Origin: Planctomycetota bacterium
Lineage (GTDB): Bacteria; Planctomycetota; UBA1135; UBA2386
NCBI GenBank assembly: GCA_016235155.1
Contig: JACRLW010000044.1
Location: 1-64,000, forward strand
Reading direction: 5' to 3'
DNA: 64,000 nucleotides
This document shows positions 55,101 to 63,779 of the stretch, piece by piece. Both the position numbers and the translations under genes were made by a program. Numbering within the stretch: the stretch's first letter is position 1; every line of letters starts with the position of its first letter. The notes under the pieces are model-generated. The model ran no database searches and was not told the DNA's origin. It saw only the letters and a list, made by a program, of their open reading frames with translations.

Positions 55101-55587
55101 CGGCGGCGGCAGCACGGCCGACCACGTGCTCACCGCGCTCACCCAACCGCGTCACGCCATCGCCGTGCCGCGCGGCGGCGGGCCGGGGTATCCGCAGGAT
55201 CGCAAGGTCTACGCGACCTGGTTCAAGCCGGTCACGGTGATGTGCAACGAGCGATCGTTCAGCAACGCCGAGATCCTCAGCCACGCGGTCAAGACGCTGA
55301 AGCTAGGCCCCGTCGTCGGCATGCGCACGGCGGGTGGCGTGATCAGCACGGGTGCCGTCGGGCTGCTCGACGGAAGCTCGGTCCGCATGCCGTTCCGCGG
55401 CTGGTACATCGCCGGTTCCGGCTCCGACATGGAACTCAACGGTTGCCTGCCCGACGTCACGTCGTGGAACGAGCCGGACGGCGAGGACGCCCAACTCGCC
55501 GCGGCCGTCACGGCGCTGCGGAAGACGATCGAATCAGCGCCGAAGGACCCGACGCCCGTTCCGGCAGCGGAGCTGCGACGTCGCTGA
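52147..55587 (+). CDS. Tricorn-like protease with beta-propellers, PDZ and S41 peptidase domains
   Basis: The 1146-residue product starts with a Sec signal (MGTFPKSVALVLLLAASAI). The first two-thirds has repeated propeller blades of the PD40/WD40 type (SPDGRSVLFRSDR, SPDGKWLCYSRED, SPDGKRLAFSARI). A Lys/Glu/Pro-rich charged linker lies near residues 560-610. The C-terminal third has a PDZ-like segment and S41 peptidase residues: DVRWNGGGSTAD, ERSFSNAEILSHAV with the catalytic Ser and GMRTAGGV. It degrades peptides, probably outside the cytoplasm. The 3' end overlaps the convergent HD-GYP gene by 80 bases. Confidence 0.9.
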   Translation: MGTFPKSVALVLLLAASAITQDRPIRMPLDSRITPDGKSVLFAWQSDVWIAPLDGPSVARRLTTHVADDSSPIPSPDGRSVLFRSDRGGGNHLFLMAIDGGAARQITFDGFDRTPLAFAPDGRAVLVLRSTDRSPFGSESRRLFLLPIAGEGTAPERAGAETMLFDAAAADAAIAPDGKRVLFTRLGMDPWRKGYSGSAASQLWLADLGAGKARLTRLSADRPEFQNIAEREPMWSPDGSGYWFVSDPDGVGDLYWRSLAGGDAKRVTDLGRDGSDDGVLFPSVAAGGRRLLFLRRFDLMLADLADGTTRSIALTADADALGDPVERRRLQGADDVAFTSDGKQFAFVAGHDVFVMDRILKEPVQVTDTPAIEGDLCFAKDGKRLWFVSEHGGEVDVWEATCSRDDGAWWRAAPLSFALRKLTDDAAVEARLVVDPTGAKIAYTRGGNLFTMSADGTEPHLVVAGWDAPSFDWSPDGKWLCYSREDDDFNDDVWIVPLDGSRAPFNLSRHPDDDSRPAWSGDGKRIAWVGRRDGEEQDIYWVTLSKEAAEETDRDRRLEKAIEAMKKGGPKKPGDGKEAGRSEPKEPAKEEAAKDEAAKEPKPAEEPKPKEEPKPVVVDLDGIHERIQRLSVPDSSEGGLIWSPDGKRLAFSARIANESGLFTVTFPDELTPKKLASAPIADARWLETGDQIVGRSSGAPPSPAPGGPGPGPRGGFGRGGGGNSAPASLDAKSGKLETFGFTVLEMRDWREIRKLAFDQGWRAMRDRFYDGALNGRDWAAVRAKYRDVAADLLGRTEFSRLMNLMLGELNASHMGHSGGSDPMPRVRDDDAWTMQTFHTGLRFDEAAGGPGLLVASVIPGSPCAQKRSSVIAGERVTGVDGKAIENASQFWLALTMPEARDVELAVRAADGTERKVVFRPIASVAGLLYDEWVDATRKRVDELSDGKLGYLHIRGMDMSSFRRFEEDLYHAGAGKDGLIVDVRWNGGGSTADHVLTALTQPRHAIAVPRGGGPGYPQDRKVYATWFKPVTVMCNERSFSNAEILSHAVKTLKLGPVVGMRTAGGVISTGAVGLLDGSSVRMPFRGWYIAGSGSDMELNGCLPDVTSWNEPDGEDAQLAAAVTALRKTIESAPKDPTPVPAAELRRR

Positions 55588-56428
55588 TCGCGATCGCCGG
55601 CGCTTCGAGGACCTGCACGGTTCCGGACGCGATCCCGGCGCGGATCAACGCCTCGCGATGGGCGAGGAACACCGGCACGAGGTCCGGATCGAAGTGTCGC
55701 CCGGCTTCGCGCTCGAGGAACGCGACGACCGCGGCCTGCGGCCAGGCGGACTTGTAGACGCGATCGAAGCTGAGGGCGTCCCAGACGTCGACGATCGCGA
55801 ACACCCGCGCCGCGAACGGGATCTCCATGCCGCGCAGCCCCCGCGGATACCCGCGGCCGTCCCACTTCTCGTGGTGGCAGTACGGGATGTCGAGGCAGGG
55901 CGCGAGGAAATCGATCTCGCGCAGGAGTTCGAAGGCGATGGTCGGGTGGCGTTCGATGATCCGTCGTTCCTCCGCATCGAGAGGACCGCGCTTGGTGAGG
56001 ATCGCGTCGGGGACGCCGACCTTGCCGATGTCGTGAAGGAGCGCTCCGCGCTCGATCTGCACGAGTTCGTCGTCGCCAACGCGGAGCAGGCGCGCCATCG
56101 CGACCGTCATCCGCGAGACCCGCAGCGTGTGGTCTTTCGCCTCGTGGTGGTGCAGGTCGAGGACGTGGACCCACGCCCGGATCGTCTGCTCGTAGCTCTC
56201 GACCACCGCGGCGTGCGCGCGCTCGAGTCGGCGGACGCGCCGCCCGATCATGATGAGCAGGAGCAGCGCGGTGATCAGGACGTACCCGATCCCCTCGATC
56301 GACCGTGCCCACGTGAGCCGTGGGGTCTCGCCGAACAGCGCGCGGACAGCGGCGTCCGACAGTCCGATCCACAGGGCGCCGATCGCGACGTAGACGAGGA
56401 CGATCTGATGGGAGGGGCGGAGCCGCAT
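55508..56428 (-). CDS. Membrane HD-GYP phosphodiesterase-like protein
   Basis: The 306-residue product has two N-terminal helices (QIVLVYVAIGALWIGL and IEGIGYVLITALLLLIMI), a helical linker, and a full HD-GYP domain: LLHDIGKVGVPDAIL, HHEKWDGRGYP, ARVFAIVDVWDALS and the terminal GRHFDPDLV. Residues for metal binding and the GYP motif are intact, so it likely cleaves cyclic-di-GMP. Its C-terminal 27 residues lie in the overlap with the tricorn gene. Start 56428 is the first Met before the helices. Confidence 0.88.
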   Translation of the reverse strand: MRLRPSHQIVLVYVAIGALWIGLSDAAVRALFGETPRLTWARSIEGIGYVLITALLLLIMIGRRVRRLERAHAAVVESYEQTIRAWVHVLDLHHHEAKDHTLRVSRMTVAMARLLRVGDDELVQIERGALLHDIGKVGVPDAILTKRGPLDAEERRIIERHPTIAFELLREIDFLAPCLDIPYCHHEKWDGRGYPRGLRGMEIPFAARVFAIVDVWDALSFDRVYKSAWPQAAVVAFLEREAGRHFDPDLVPVFLAHREALIRAGIASGTVQVLEAPAIAISDVAAPLPERASGPSALIRSSSAAP

Positions 56429-56600
56429 CGAGGGAGGAGGGTCCGCCCGCTCATCGGCGTGTCGCCGACCGCGCAGCGAGTCCGTCGGCGATGCTGCGCC
56501 GCGACCGCCGGTACGGATCGTGGCGTGTCGTCCGACTTCACGCCGGCGAACGCGTCGTTCACGCGGGTGCGTGGGGCTTGGAACTTCCTCCCACGAGCCC

Positions 56601-56628
56601 TTGCAACGCGTCGATCGACGGCTAGCCT
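56601..56628 (+). promoter_or_regulatory. Candidate promoter of tRNA-Asp
   Basis: TTGCAA (56601-56606) and TAGCCT (56623-56628) are 16 bases apart and lie 16 bases before the tRNA. The boxes resemble those proposed upstream of the V-ATPase operon. Confidence 0.4.
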
Positions 56629-56644
56629 TCCCGACCCCTCGCGA

Positions 56645-56721
<77 letters not shown>

Positions 56722-56723
56722 CA

Positions 56724-56762
56724 GCGCGGCGCGCACTGCGAAGTGTGCGCCGCGCGTCGTTT
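56724..56762. terminator. Strong bidirectional hairpin after tRNA-Asp and ppk1
   Basis: GCGCGGCGCGCACT (56724-56737) pairs with AGTGTGCGCCGCGC (56742-56755) with one G-T mismatch and a GCGA loop of the GNRA type; TTT follows at 56760-56762 on the plus strand. It lies between the 3' end of the tRNA (56721) and the ppk1 stop (56768), so it can end transcription from both sides. Confidence 0.7.
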
Positions 56763-56767
56763 CAGGG

Positions 56768-58839
56768 TCATCCGAGCGGCGACTTGCGCGGAGCGCTCAC
56801 CCGGCGCCGCGGTTCGGGCTTCGACTCGGGGATCGTCTGCACCTCGACCGGCGACTCGGGCGCCTGATCGCCGCTGCCGTCGCCGCGGCGTCGCGCCGCC
56901 GCCTGTCGCAGCGACTCCTGGCTGTCGTAGGGCTCCTCACCCGGGGGCACGGGGACCGAACCGTAGCCGCCGTCGCTCAGGATCTCGCGCGCCTTGTGGT
57001 TGTCGCGCAGGCTCGCTTCCAGGATCTCGATCGCCTTCGCGCGGGCGTTGCGGTCGAGGATCGGCACCGCCTGTTCCACGCGTCGATCGAGGTTGCGCGG
57101 CATCCAGTCGGCCGACGAGAGCCAGATCAGAGGTTCGCCGCCCGCGTTCTCGAACCAGCAGATGCGGGAGTGTTCGAGGAAGCGGCCGACGATCGAGGTG
57201 ACGCGGATGTTGTCGGACATCCCGGGCACCCCGGGACGGAGGCAGCAGATGCCGCGCACGCAGAGGCGGATCTCGACTCCCGCCCGGCTCGCGTCGTACA
57301 GGGCCCGGATCACGTTGGAGTCGACGATCGCGTTCATCTTCGCGCGGATCCGCGCCGGCTTGCCGGCGGCGGCGTTCTGCGTCTCGGTCCGGATGAGTTC
57401 GAGCAGTCGGTCGCGCATGGCGTGCGGCGCGACGACCAGGTGCTCCATCGCCGGAGCTTCCGCGTAGCCGGTGATCATGTTGAACATCGCCGCGACCTCC
57501 TTGCCGATCCCCTCGTGCGCCGTGAGCAGCCCGACGTCGGTGTAGACCTTCGCCGTCGTCGGGTTGTAGTTGCCGGAGCCGAGGTGGCAGTAGTGACGGA
57601 TGCCGCCGTCGTCACGCCGAACGACCAGGGTCGCCTTCGCGTGGGTCTTGAGGCCGACGATTCCGTAGACGACGTGGATGCCGGCGTGCTCCATGCGCTT
57701 GGCCCATCGGATGTTGGCCTCTTCGTCGAAACGCGCCTTGAGTTCGACGACCACCGTCACCTGCTTGCGGGCTTCGGACGCGGCGATCAGGCTGCGGACG
57801 ATCGCCGAGGTCTCGCCGGCGCGGTAGATCGTGTGCTTGATCGCGAGCACGTTCGGATCGTTGGCCGCGTGTTGCACGAAGAGCTCGACGGTTCCGAACG
57901 ACTCGTACGGGTGGTGGAGCAGCAGGTCCTCGGCCCGCAACTTGGCGAACATCTCGTCCGGCGTTTCCCAACGCGCGAGGACGCACGGGAGGAACGGCGC
58001 GTCCTTCAGTTCGCGACGGTCCTCGGTGCGGTACAGCTCCATGAGTCGTCCCAGGTTGACCGGGCCGTCGCACTCGTAGACGTCGTCGATCTCGAGTTCG
58101 AACGCTTCGAGGAAGCGCGCGACGATCTCGGGTGCGGCGCCGGAACTGATCTCGAGTCGCACCGGTTCGCCGCGCCGGCGCCGATCGAGCTCCTGTTCCA
58201 GCGCCTCCATGAGGTCGGTGCTTGCTTCCTCGACGAGATCGAGGTTGCTGTCGCGCGTGACGCGGAACGAGCAGGCGTGCAGGACGGTCAGACCCGGGAA
58301 CAAGGTGTCGAGGTGCTCCTCGACGATGTCGACCATGAATGCGTAGTCGTGTCCGGGGCCCGCGGGGGTCTCGGGCAATCGGACCAGACGCGGCAGCACG
58401 CGCGGCACCTGGACCACCGCCATGCGGTGCACCGGGCGTTCGGCGCGGGGGTCGAGGAGCACCACGCGCGCCGCCCTGGATCGAGGCTGGGGATCGCCGG
58501 AAAGCGGATGCCGGCACCCGCCAGTTCCGGCACGAGGGTTTCCTGCCAGCAGAGGTGCATGTCGCGCGTGAAGTCACGCGCCGCGGCACGGACGGCCTGC
58601 AACTCCGCGCGCGGATGCAGGCGGTCCGGGTTCTCACCGTGGGCCAGGCCCGCGTCGACGAGTTCCATCGTCCCGGCCACGCGGATCTCGAAGAACTCGT
58701 CGAGGTTCGTGCTCGCGATCGCGAGGAACTTGACGCGCTCGAGAAGCGGGTTGCGACCGTCACGCGCTTCGTCGAGCACGCGGCGATTGAACTGGAGCCA
58801 CGACAGTTCGCGGTTCGTGAAGAGGGTCGCGTCGGACAT
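56768..58839 (-). pseudogene. ppk1: Polyphosphate kinase ppk1 with a frameshift and missing segment
   Basis: The gene reads as PPK1 in two frames. From ATG 58839 the first frame gives MSDATLFTNRELSWLQFNRR and continues to about SLDPG (58476). The second frame, from near 58465 (VVLLDPRAERPVHRMAVV), runs to the stop at 56768 with all catalytic parts: the His region RHYCHLGSGNYNP, EHSRICWF and RNLDRRVEQAVP. The total is 2072 bases, one short of a codon multiple, and the switch can be restored by adding one G in GGG at 58474-58476. Yet the conserved family stretch around LTPLAVDPxHPFP, about 45 residues, also appears lost at this point. So the gene is probably inactivated by a small deletion, or the assembly is wrong here. 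PPK1 makes polyphosphate from ATP. Confidence 0.8.
58474..58476. other. Frameshift site in ppk1
   Basis: The plus strand reads CCC here (GGG on the coding strand). A fourth G would let the upstream frame (ending SLDPG) join the downstream frame (AARVVLLDPRAERP). The same point is where the conserved segment between the two halves is absent. Confidence 0.6.
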
Positions 58840-59019
58840 CGTGATCGCGGAACCGGCCGCCGCGCCGACGATAGCACCACGAGTGCGGACGAACGGCCGG
58901 CGCGGACGATGAAGAGATCGACAATCGGGCCGCGGTTCTGCATCGCACACGCGCGGCTCGACTTGGGTCGGCCCGCCGTCCGTCCCATCCCGGCCGCAGC
59001 CGACCGCAACGACTCGACC

Positions 59020-59652
59020 ATGATCGCCTTCATCCACCACGCTCCGACCGGGGGAGCCGTCCCGAGACTGGTCCGAGTCCTGCGCTGGGCCGCCGAGCAC
59101 GGGATCGATGGGGTCGTCCTCGCCGTCGGCGCCGAGACCGCCGCCGCCACCGTCGCCGCACTCGCCGATGACGCCGATCCAGGCGTCCCGAATCGATCGT
59201 CGCCGCGCATCCTCGCGGTCTTCGACGCGCCGGCACAGTGCGACCTCGGCGGCGCGTTCGTGGACGCCCGCGCGTGGCTGACCGAAGGAGCGGTCGTCGT
59301 CCTCGACGCGGGTGCGCCGCTCGGCTTCGACCTGCGCGCCCTGCTCGTCGAGCATCATCAGAGCCCGGCGATCGTCACGATCGCGCTCGTGCCGGCCGAG
59401 TGCGGCGAGCCTGGCGCACCGCGTGCGGACGTCGACCGCTCGGGTCGCGTGCTCGGACTGTGCAGCGAGGGAGCGGCGCAAGACGACCAGCCGGCTGTCG
59501 ACGGTTGCCTGGTCGTCGAGACCGGGCTCTTGTCGGGGCTCGCGGGACAACCGCGACCTCTGCACGTGTGGCGCGACCTGGTGCCGTACGTGCTCGGACG
59601 GGGTGGAGTGGTAGGCGGCTATCGCGTGAGTCCGGTTCCGGCGACCGCGTGA
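59020..59652 (+). CDS. Degenerate sugar nucleotidyltransferase-like protein
   Basis: The 210-residue product starts MIAFIHHAPTGGAVPRLVRVLRW. Its middle and end resemble sugar-1-phosphate nucleotidyltransferases (LGGAFVDARAWLTEGAVVVL like the GTAGAL/LV-GD region, FDLRALLVEHHQSPAIVTIALV, VDRSGRVLG, VDGCLVVETGLL), but the usual catalytic AGGxGTRLxPLT at the start is not there. It may bind rather than activate sugars, or be an evolved relative. Start ATG 59020 is preferred; in-frame upstream Met exists. It faces ppk1 divergently, with a 180-base gap, and its end overlaps the next minus-strand gene by 34 bases. Confidence 0.6.
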   Translation: MIAFIHHAPTGGAVPRLVRVLRWAAEHGIDGVVLAVGAETAAATVAALADDADPGVPNRSSPRILAVFDAPAQCDLGGAFVDARAWLTEGAVVVLDAGAPLGFDLRALLVEHHQSPAIVTIALVPAECGEPGAPRADVDRSGRVLGLCSEGAAQDDQPAVDGCLVVETGLLSGLAGQPRPLHVWRDLVPYVLGRGGVVGGYRVSPVPATA

Positions 59653-61055
59653 TCGGACCAGCGGACGCCGGCGAGAAGCCAGGCCACGCCGACCCAATGG
59701 AGCATCAATCGATCGAGGCTCGACCGGACGTGATGAGCGAGGTCCGTCTCCGGTGACGCGAGGAACGGGAGTGCGAGACTCGCGAGGCCGACGAGCAGCA
59801 GTGCGCCGAGCACCCGGCCGCGATGGCGGTCGCCTCGACCCCAGAGCATCAGCGCGACGAGCAATGGCGCGATGAAACCGAAGTACTTCGGCGCGAACGC
59901 GTACGCAGCGAGCCAGCCGAGGATGCGCGGGAGTTCGACGAGTCGCGCGCGCGCGCGCATGTCGCCGTCGAGGTAGACGCCGAGCACGCCCGCGCGCGAG
60001 CCGAGACCGCCGAGCACCTCGGTGAGCCAGTACGCCCCGGCGAGCGCGACGCCGGCCCCGGTCACGAGGACCGCGATGCGCATCCCGTAGCGCGGGCGTC
60101 GCGCGCGCACCCAGGCACCGCTCACGACGATCGGCACGGCGATCGCGACGAGTCGGACCGCGAGGTCGGCGACGTCGACGTGTTGGCCGACGAGACCGAG
60201 ATAGAGGGGCAGCCAGAGCAACGCGCCGGCGATCGCACCGAGCAACGCGGCGCACAGGATGCGCAGTTCGCCGGCGAGCCACGCGATCACGACGACGATC
60301 ATCGCGTGCAGGAGTCCCTCCGGTTTGACGACGACGCAGAGCAGGACCGCCGCGGCGGTGAGCCAGTGGTCGCGGGTGACGAGGCCCGCCGCCGCGGCGG
60401 TGAGCGCGAGCAATGCGAAGACGTCCGCGAAGCCTGAGTCGACCCCTCCCATGGTGGGATCGACGAGCATCGGCGTCAGACCGAACCCCACCAGCAGGCC
60501 CGTGCGCAGGAGCAGCGTCGCGCCGAGACGCCGCCAGGTCCCCGCGCACAGCGCGAGGAGCGTGAGCCAGAGCGTCGGAAACACCGCGCGCGCGCCGTCG
60601 ATGCCGGCGCCGAGACGTGCCACGCACGCGAGCAGCATCGGCTGCAGGACGGGGTACTCGCGTGTGTGGCCGTACACCGCGGGGTCGCGGAACAACGGCT
60701 GATCGAGGGTCGGCGCCGCGGCGAACGCGCGCGCGCGCAACTCCCAGGACGTCGCGCCGTCCCACGATCGTGCTGGGGTTGCAATCGCTCCGTAGGCGAG
60801 CATCGCGCCGGCGAAGGCGAGCAGCATCAGGGCGACCCAGGCGACGAGCCGTCGTCGCGGAGTCGGCGTTGCTTCGTCGGGGACACCGATCGGCGAGGGC
60901 AGGACGACCGCGAGGATCGCGCCGATCACGAATGCCGCCGGCAACGACCACGCCGGCACGGCGATCCGCGATTGCAGCAACGCATGGACGACGACGGCGA
61001 ACGTCGTCGTTCCGAACAGCACCGTGCGTGCGAGGCCATCGGCGAGGCGAGTCAT
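59619..61055 (-). CDS. Membrane glycosyltransferase (GT39/PMT-like)
   Basis: The 478-residue product has about ten to twelve membrane helices and opens (MTRLADGLARTVLFG) with a luminal/periplasmic loop TPARSWDGATSWELRARAFAA after the third helix, where the catalytic Asp of polyprenyl-phosphate-dependent glycosyltransferases is usually found. It would move a sugar from a lipid carrier onto a polysaccharide, lipid or protein. The start overlaps the stop of the small gene upstream (ATGA). Confidence 0.75.
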   Translation of the reverse strand: MTRLADGLARTVLFGTTTFAVVVHALLQSRIAVPAWSLPAAFVIGAILAVVLPSPIGVPDEATPTPRRRLVAWVALMLLAFAGAMLAYGAIATPARSWDGATSWELRARAFAAAPTLDQPLFRDPAVYGHTREYPVLQPMLLACVARLGAGIDGARAVFPTLWLTLLALCAGTWRRLGATLLLRTGLLVGFGLTPMLVDPTMGGVDSGFADVFALLALTAAAAGLVTRDHWLTAAAVLLCVVVKPEGLLHAMIVVVIAWLAGELRILCAALLGAIAGALLWLPLYLGLVGQHVDVADLAVRLVAIAVPIVVSGAWVRARRPRYGMRIAVLVTGAGVALAGAYWLTEVLGGLGSRAGVLGVYLDGDMRARARLVELPRILGWLAAYAFAPKYFGFIAPLLVALMLWGRGDRHRGRVLGALLLVGLASLALPFLASPETDLAHHVRSSLDRLMLHWVGVAWLLAGVRWSDHAVAGTGLTR

Positions 61056-61474
61056 CGCAGCTCGAGTTCCAGGCTCGTGCCGCGGCCGACGAGGACGATG
61101 CGTGCGCGACGGCCGTCGCGTTCGGCGTGCGCGATCGGGCGGCCCCCGTGTTCCGTCGCGCCGCTCGGGACGGCGTTCGCGTCGACCAGGAGACGCGGGA
61201 AGAGCAGGAACGGCGCGAACTCCATCGAGCCCTTGCGATCGCCGTCGAAGAGGATGGCGGCGTCGGTGGTCGTGTTCGAGCGCACCCACGCGACGGCGTC
61301 GGCGCCGGAGAGATGCTCGCCGTCGAGGTAGAACGCGCAGTCGCCGCTCGTCTCGAACGCTCGCACCTCGGCGATTCGCTTGGCGGTGACGGCGTGCGGG
61401 ACGCGGCCGGCGACCCAGGCGAGATGGATGCCGAGAAGGACCGCGAGCAGGAGTCGAGGGCGGGGACGTGCCAA
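61052..61474 (-). CDS. Small anchored protein coupled to the membrane glycosyltransferase
   Basis: The 140-residue product has one N-terminal helix (RLLLAVLLGIHLAWVAG) and a soluble part of strands and turns, for example AILFDGDRKGSMEFAPFLLF and RRARIVLVGRGTSLELEL. Its stop lies inside the start of the glycosyltransferase gene, so they are coupled. It looks like a soluble domain as sometimes found attached to PMT-type enzymes, but no family is sure. Confidence 0.6.
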   Translation of the reverse strand: MARPRPRLLLAVLLGIHLAWVAGRVPHAVTAKRIAEVRAFETSGDCAFYLDGEHLSGADAVAWVRSNTTTDAAILFDGDRKGSMEFAPFLLFPRLLVDANAVPSGATEHGGRPIAHAERDGRRARIVLVGRGTSLELELR

Positions 61475-61563
61475 GGCGGTGCCGCGGAGTATCCCGAGAG
61501 CGGCGCCTCGGCGGAACGGCGTGCGGCCGGCGCTTGAGTTCGCGGCGCGTGCGGGCAGTCTCC

Positions 61564-62592
61564 ATGCACATGGTCGCCGGTCCGGACCCCCGCATCACGC
61601 TCGTCGTCCCGTGTTGGAACGCGGGCAGCCATCTGCGGCCACTGGTCGAATCGTTGTTGGCGCAGACCGAGACCTCGGCGCGTCTCGTCCTCGTCGATGA
61701 CGGTTCCGACGATGGCTCGGCGGCGCTCGCGCGGGAATGTGGGCGCGGGCGCATGGAAGTGCTCGTGAACGAACGCCGGCTCGGCCTCGCGGCGAACTGG
61801 AATCGCTGCGCGGAACTCGTGGACACGCGCTTCTTCGCGCTGGCTCACATGGATGACGTCTACGAGCCCGACTTTGCGGCGACGCTGGCCGACGTGCTCG
61901 ACGAGCGACCTGCGGGGGCCGCAGCGCACTGCATGGCTCGCGGGATCGATTCCCACGGCGCGGCGATCGACGCGCCGCAGGAGCGCATGAAGCGGCGTGC
62001 GTGGTCCGGGCTCGACCGAGCCGATCGCGCGACGGTGTACCGTCGACTGCTGCGGTCGAACTTCATCGCCGCGCCTGGCGTCGTCTGGCGCACGGCGGTG
62101 TTCCGGGAGTTCGGCGGCTTCGATCCGCGGTTGCGTTTCGCACTGGACTGGGATGCGTCGTTCCGCGCTCTGCTCGCGGGTTACGAACTGATCGGGGTCC
62201 CCCGCGCCCTGGTTCACTACCGGCGGCACGATGCCAGCGCGACCGCGGCTCTCGGCGGCGGCGTCGAGCGCTACCGCGAGGAGGCGGAGGTCGCGGCCGC
62301 GGCGCACGCGCGAGGCGCGGCGGCGGGATTGATCTCTGCGGCCACGAAGCCCTCACGCGCCGCCCTCGATCACCTGCTCTACGACGTCTTGCTCGACCTG
62401 GAGGGTGGACGCGCCGATGCGGCGCGGACGAAGCTGTTCTTCGCGCGGACGTCGTTGCCTGGTGGCGCTCGAGATCCGCGACGCGCATGCGTCGCGGCGG
62501 CTGCTCGCTGCGGGCGATTCGGTTGCGCGGCGCTGCGCGCCGGATTCGAACTGTTCCTCGCGCTACGTGCGCCGCGTGTTCATTCAGCCTGA
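61564..62592 (+). CDS. Family 2 glycosyltransferase
   Basis: The 342-residue product has the GT-A start ITLVVPCWNAGSHLRPLVESL, VLVDDGSDDGS, and FFALAHMDDVYEPDF with the DxD-type metal site. FDPRLRFALDWDASFRALLAG fits the acceptor part. It uses a nucleotide sugar to build cell-surface polysaccharide; sugar unknown. The start may be ATG 61564 or 61570. Its end overlaps the convergent glycosyltransferase gene by 13 bases. Confidence 0.87.
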   Translation: MHMVAGPDPRITLVVPCWNAGSHLRPLVESLLAQTETSARLVLVDDGSDDGSAALARECGRGRMEVLVNERRLGLAANWNRCAELVDTRFFALAHMDDVYEPDFAATLADVLDERPAGAAAHCMARGIDSHGAAIDAPQERMKRRAWSGLDRADRATVYRRLLRSNFIAAPGVVWRTAVFREFGGFDPRLRFALDWDASFRALLAGYELIGVPRALVHYRRHDASATAALGGGVERYREEAEVAAAAHARGAAAGLISAATKPSRAALDHLLYDVLLDLEGGRADAARTKLFFARTSLPGGARDPRRACVAAAARCGRFGCAALRAGFELFLALRAPRVHSA

Positions 62593-63779
62593 CGTCGTCG
62601 ATGGGTTCGCAGGACCTGCGAACCAAGTTGCCAGCAGGCCGAGAGGCCCGAACGCTGGAGCCACCAGATCCTCAACGGATTGCCGCGGCGAGCGGATCGC
62701 AACCGCCGGCGTCCGCTCGAAATCGTCCGCCATTCGGAGAACGTCCGCAGTCGCCCGCGCACGAGGGCGCGAGCGAGATCGAGTCGACCGAGCAGAAGCG
62801 CGAAGAGCGGCGCGAGAGTCCAGCTGAGGATCAACCACGGGGCGTTCAATGCGATCACCGTGCGCGGCATGTTGATCCAGTAGGCGACCGAGAGGTTGCG
62901 CACCGAGCGGACGTCGAAAGCGGCGTCGCGGACCCTGGCGATCGATGCATTGAGCCGGTGCCGCACGACGGCACCCGGCACGAAACGGGTGAATCGTCCG
63001 GCCGCGGCCGCGCGGAGCGACAGATCGACGTCCTCGAAGTTCGCGAAGAAGTCGTCGCGGAACGTGCCGAGTTCGCGGAGCAGATCCGCGCGATAGAGCA
63101 CCGCACCGCCGCACGCGCCGAGCAGCGTGGCCGATCGAGCGAACGCCGCGCGAGGTTGGCCGCGGCCGCGCGGCATGGCGTCGCCGGACGTGAGGATCAG
63201 AGTGCCGGCGTTCTCCGTCCGCTCCGGGTCCGTGACGAAGACCATGTGCGACGCGAAGAGTCCAGCGTCCGGATCGTCCTGGGCGGCACGCACGAGTCGC
63301 GCCAACCACTCGGGTTCCGCGAAGGCGTCGTTGTTGAGGAGTGCGACGTAGCGAGCCCGACCTTCCGCCACGGCGAGTTGCATCGGTGGGTTGTTCCCTC
63401 CGGTGAAGCCGAGGTTTCCGGCGTTACGGAACAGCCGCACGCGGTCACCGAACTCGCGTTCGATCGTGTCGGCTTCGCCGTTCGCAGAACCGTTGTCGAC
63501 GACCATGATCTCGACGTTGGGCCAGGTCTGCGCGAAGAGCGAACGAAGGCACTCGCGCGTGTCGTCGAGGCCGTTCCAGTTGACGACGACGACGGCGACC
63601 AGCGGCGTGTCGTCGGTCGGGGTGCTGCGGAGTTCGGAGGTCAGGCGCGCGAGTGAAGCATGAACGGTCGCGGTGAGCCACGGTGCGGCGTGGCCGGCGA
63701 AGCCCGCCGCGCGCGACGCTCCCGGCTGGCCCGAGCCGAAGTCGCGGCTATCGTGCCCGGGCAATCCATGACGACGCAC
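62580..63779 (-). CDS. Family 2 glycosyltransferase, rhamnosyltransferase-like
   Basis: The product has VAVVVVNWNGLDDTRECLRSL, IMVVDNGSANGEADTI, NLGFTGGNN, VALLNNDAFAEPEWL and DDFFANFEDVDLSLR, the usual set of the rhamnosyltransferase-like GT2 group, with two helices near the C-terminus. The 5' end is uncertain: ATG 63779 would overlap the start of the divergent DegT-type gene, and the conserved domain begins only near 63600, with no closer ATG or GTG in frame. I keep 63779 as the open limit. Confidence 0.75.
   Translation of the reverse strand: MRRHGLPGHDSRDFGSGQPGASRAAGFAGHAAPWLTATVHASLARLTSELRSTPTDDTPLVAVVVVNWNGLDDTRECLRSLFAQTWPNVEIMVVDNGSANGEADTIEREFGDRVRLFRNAGNLGFTGGNNPPMQLAVAEGRARYVALLNNDAFAEPEWLARLVRAAQDDPDAGLFASHMVFVTDPERTENAGTLILTSGDAMPRGRGQPRAAFARSATLLGACGGAVLYRADLLRELGTFRDDFFANFEDVDLSLRAAAAGRFTRFVPGAVVRHRLNASIARVRDAAFDVRSVRNLSVAYWINMPRTVIALNAPWLILSWTLAPLFALLLGRLDLARALVRGRLRTFSEWRTISSGRRRLRSARRGNPLRIWWLQRSGLSACWQLGSQVLRTHRRRQAE

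Noticed and set aside
58288-62307. Very long minus-strand frame of 1339 codons
   Set aside because: Only its last part (from 58839) matches PPK1; the rest is antisense or out of frame with real genes and has Arg/Pro-rich low-quality composition.
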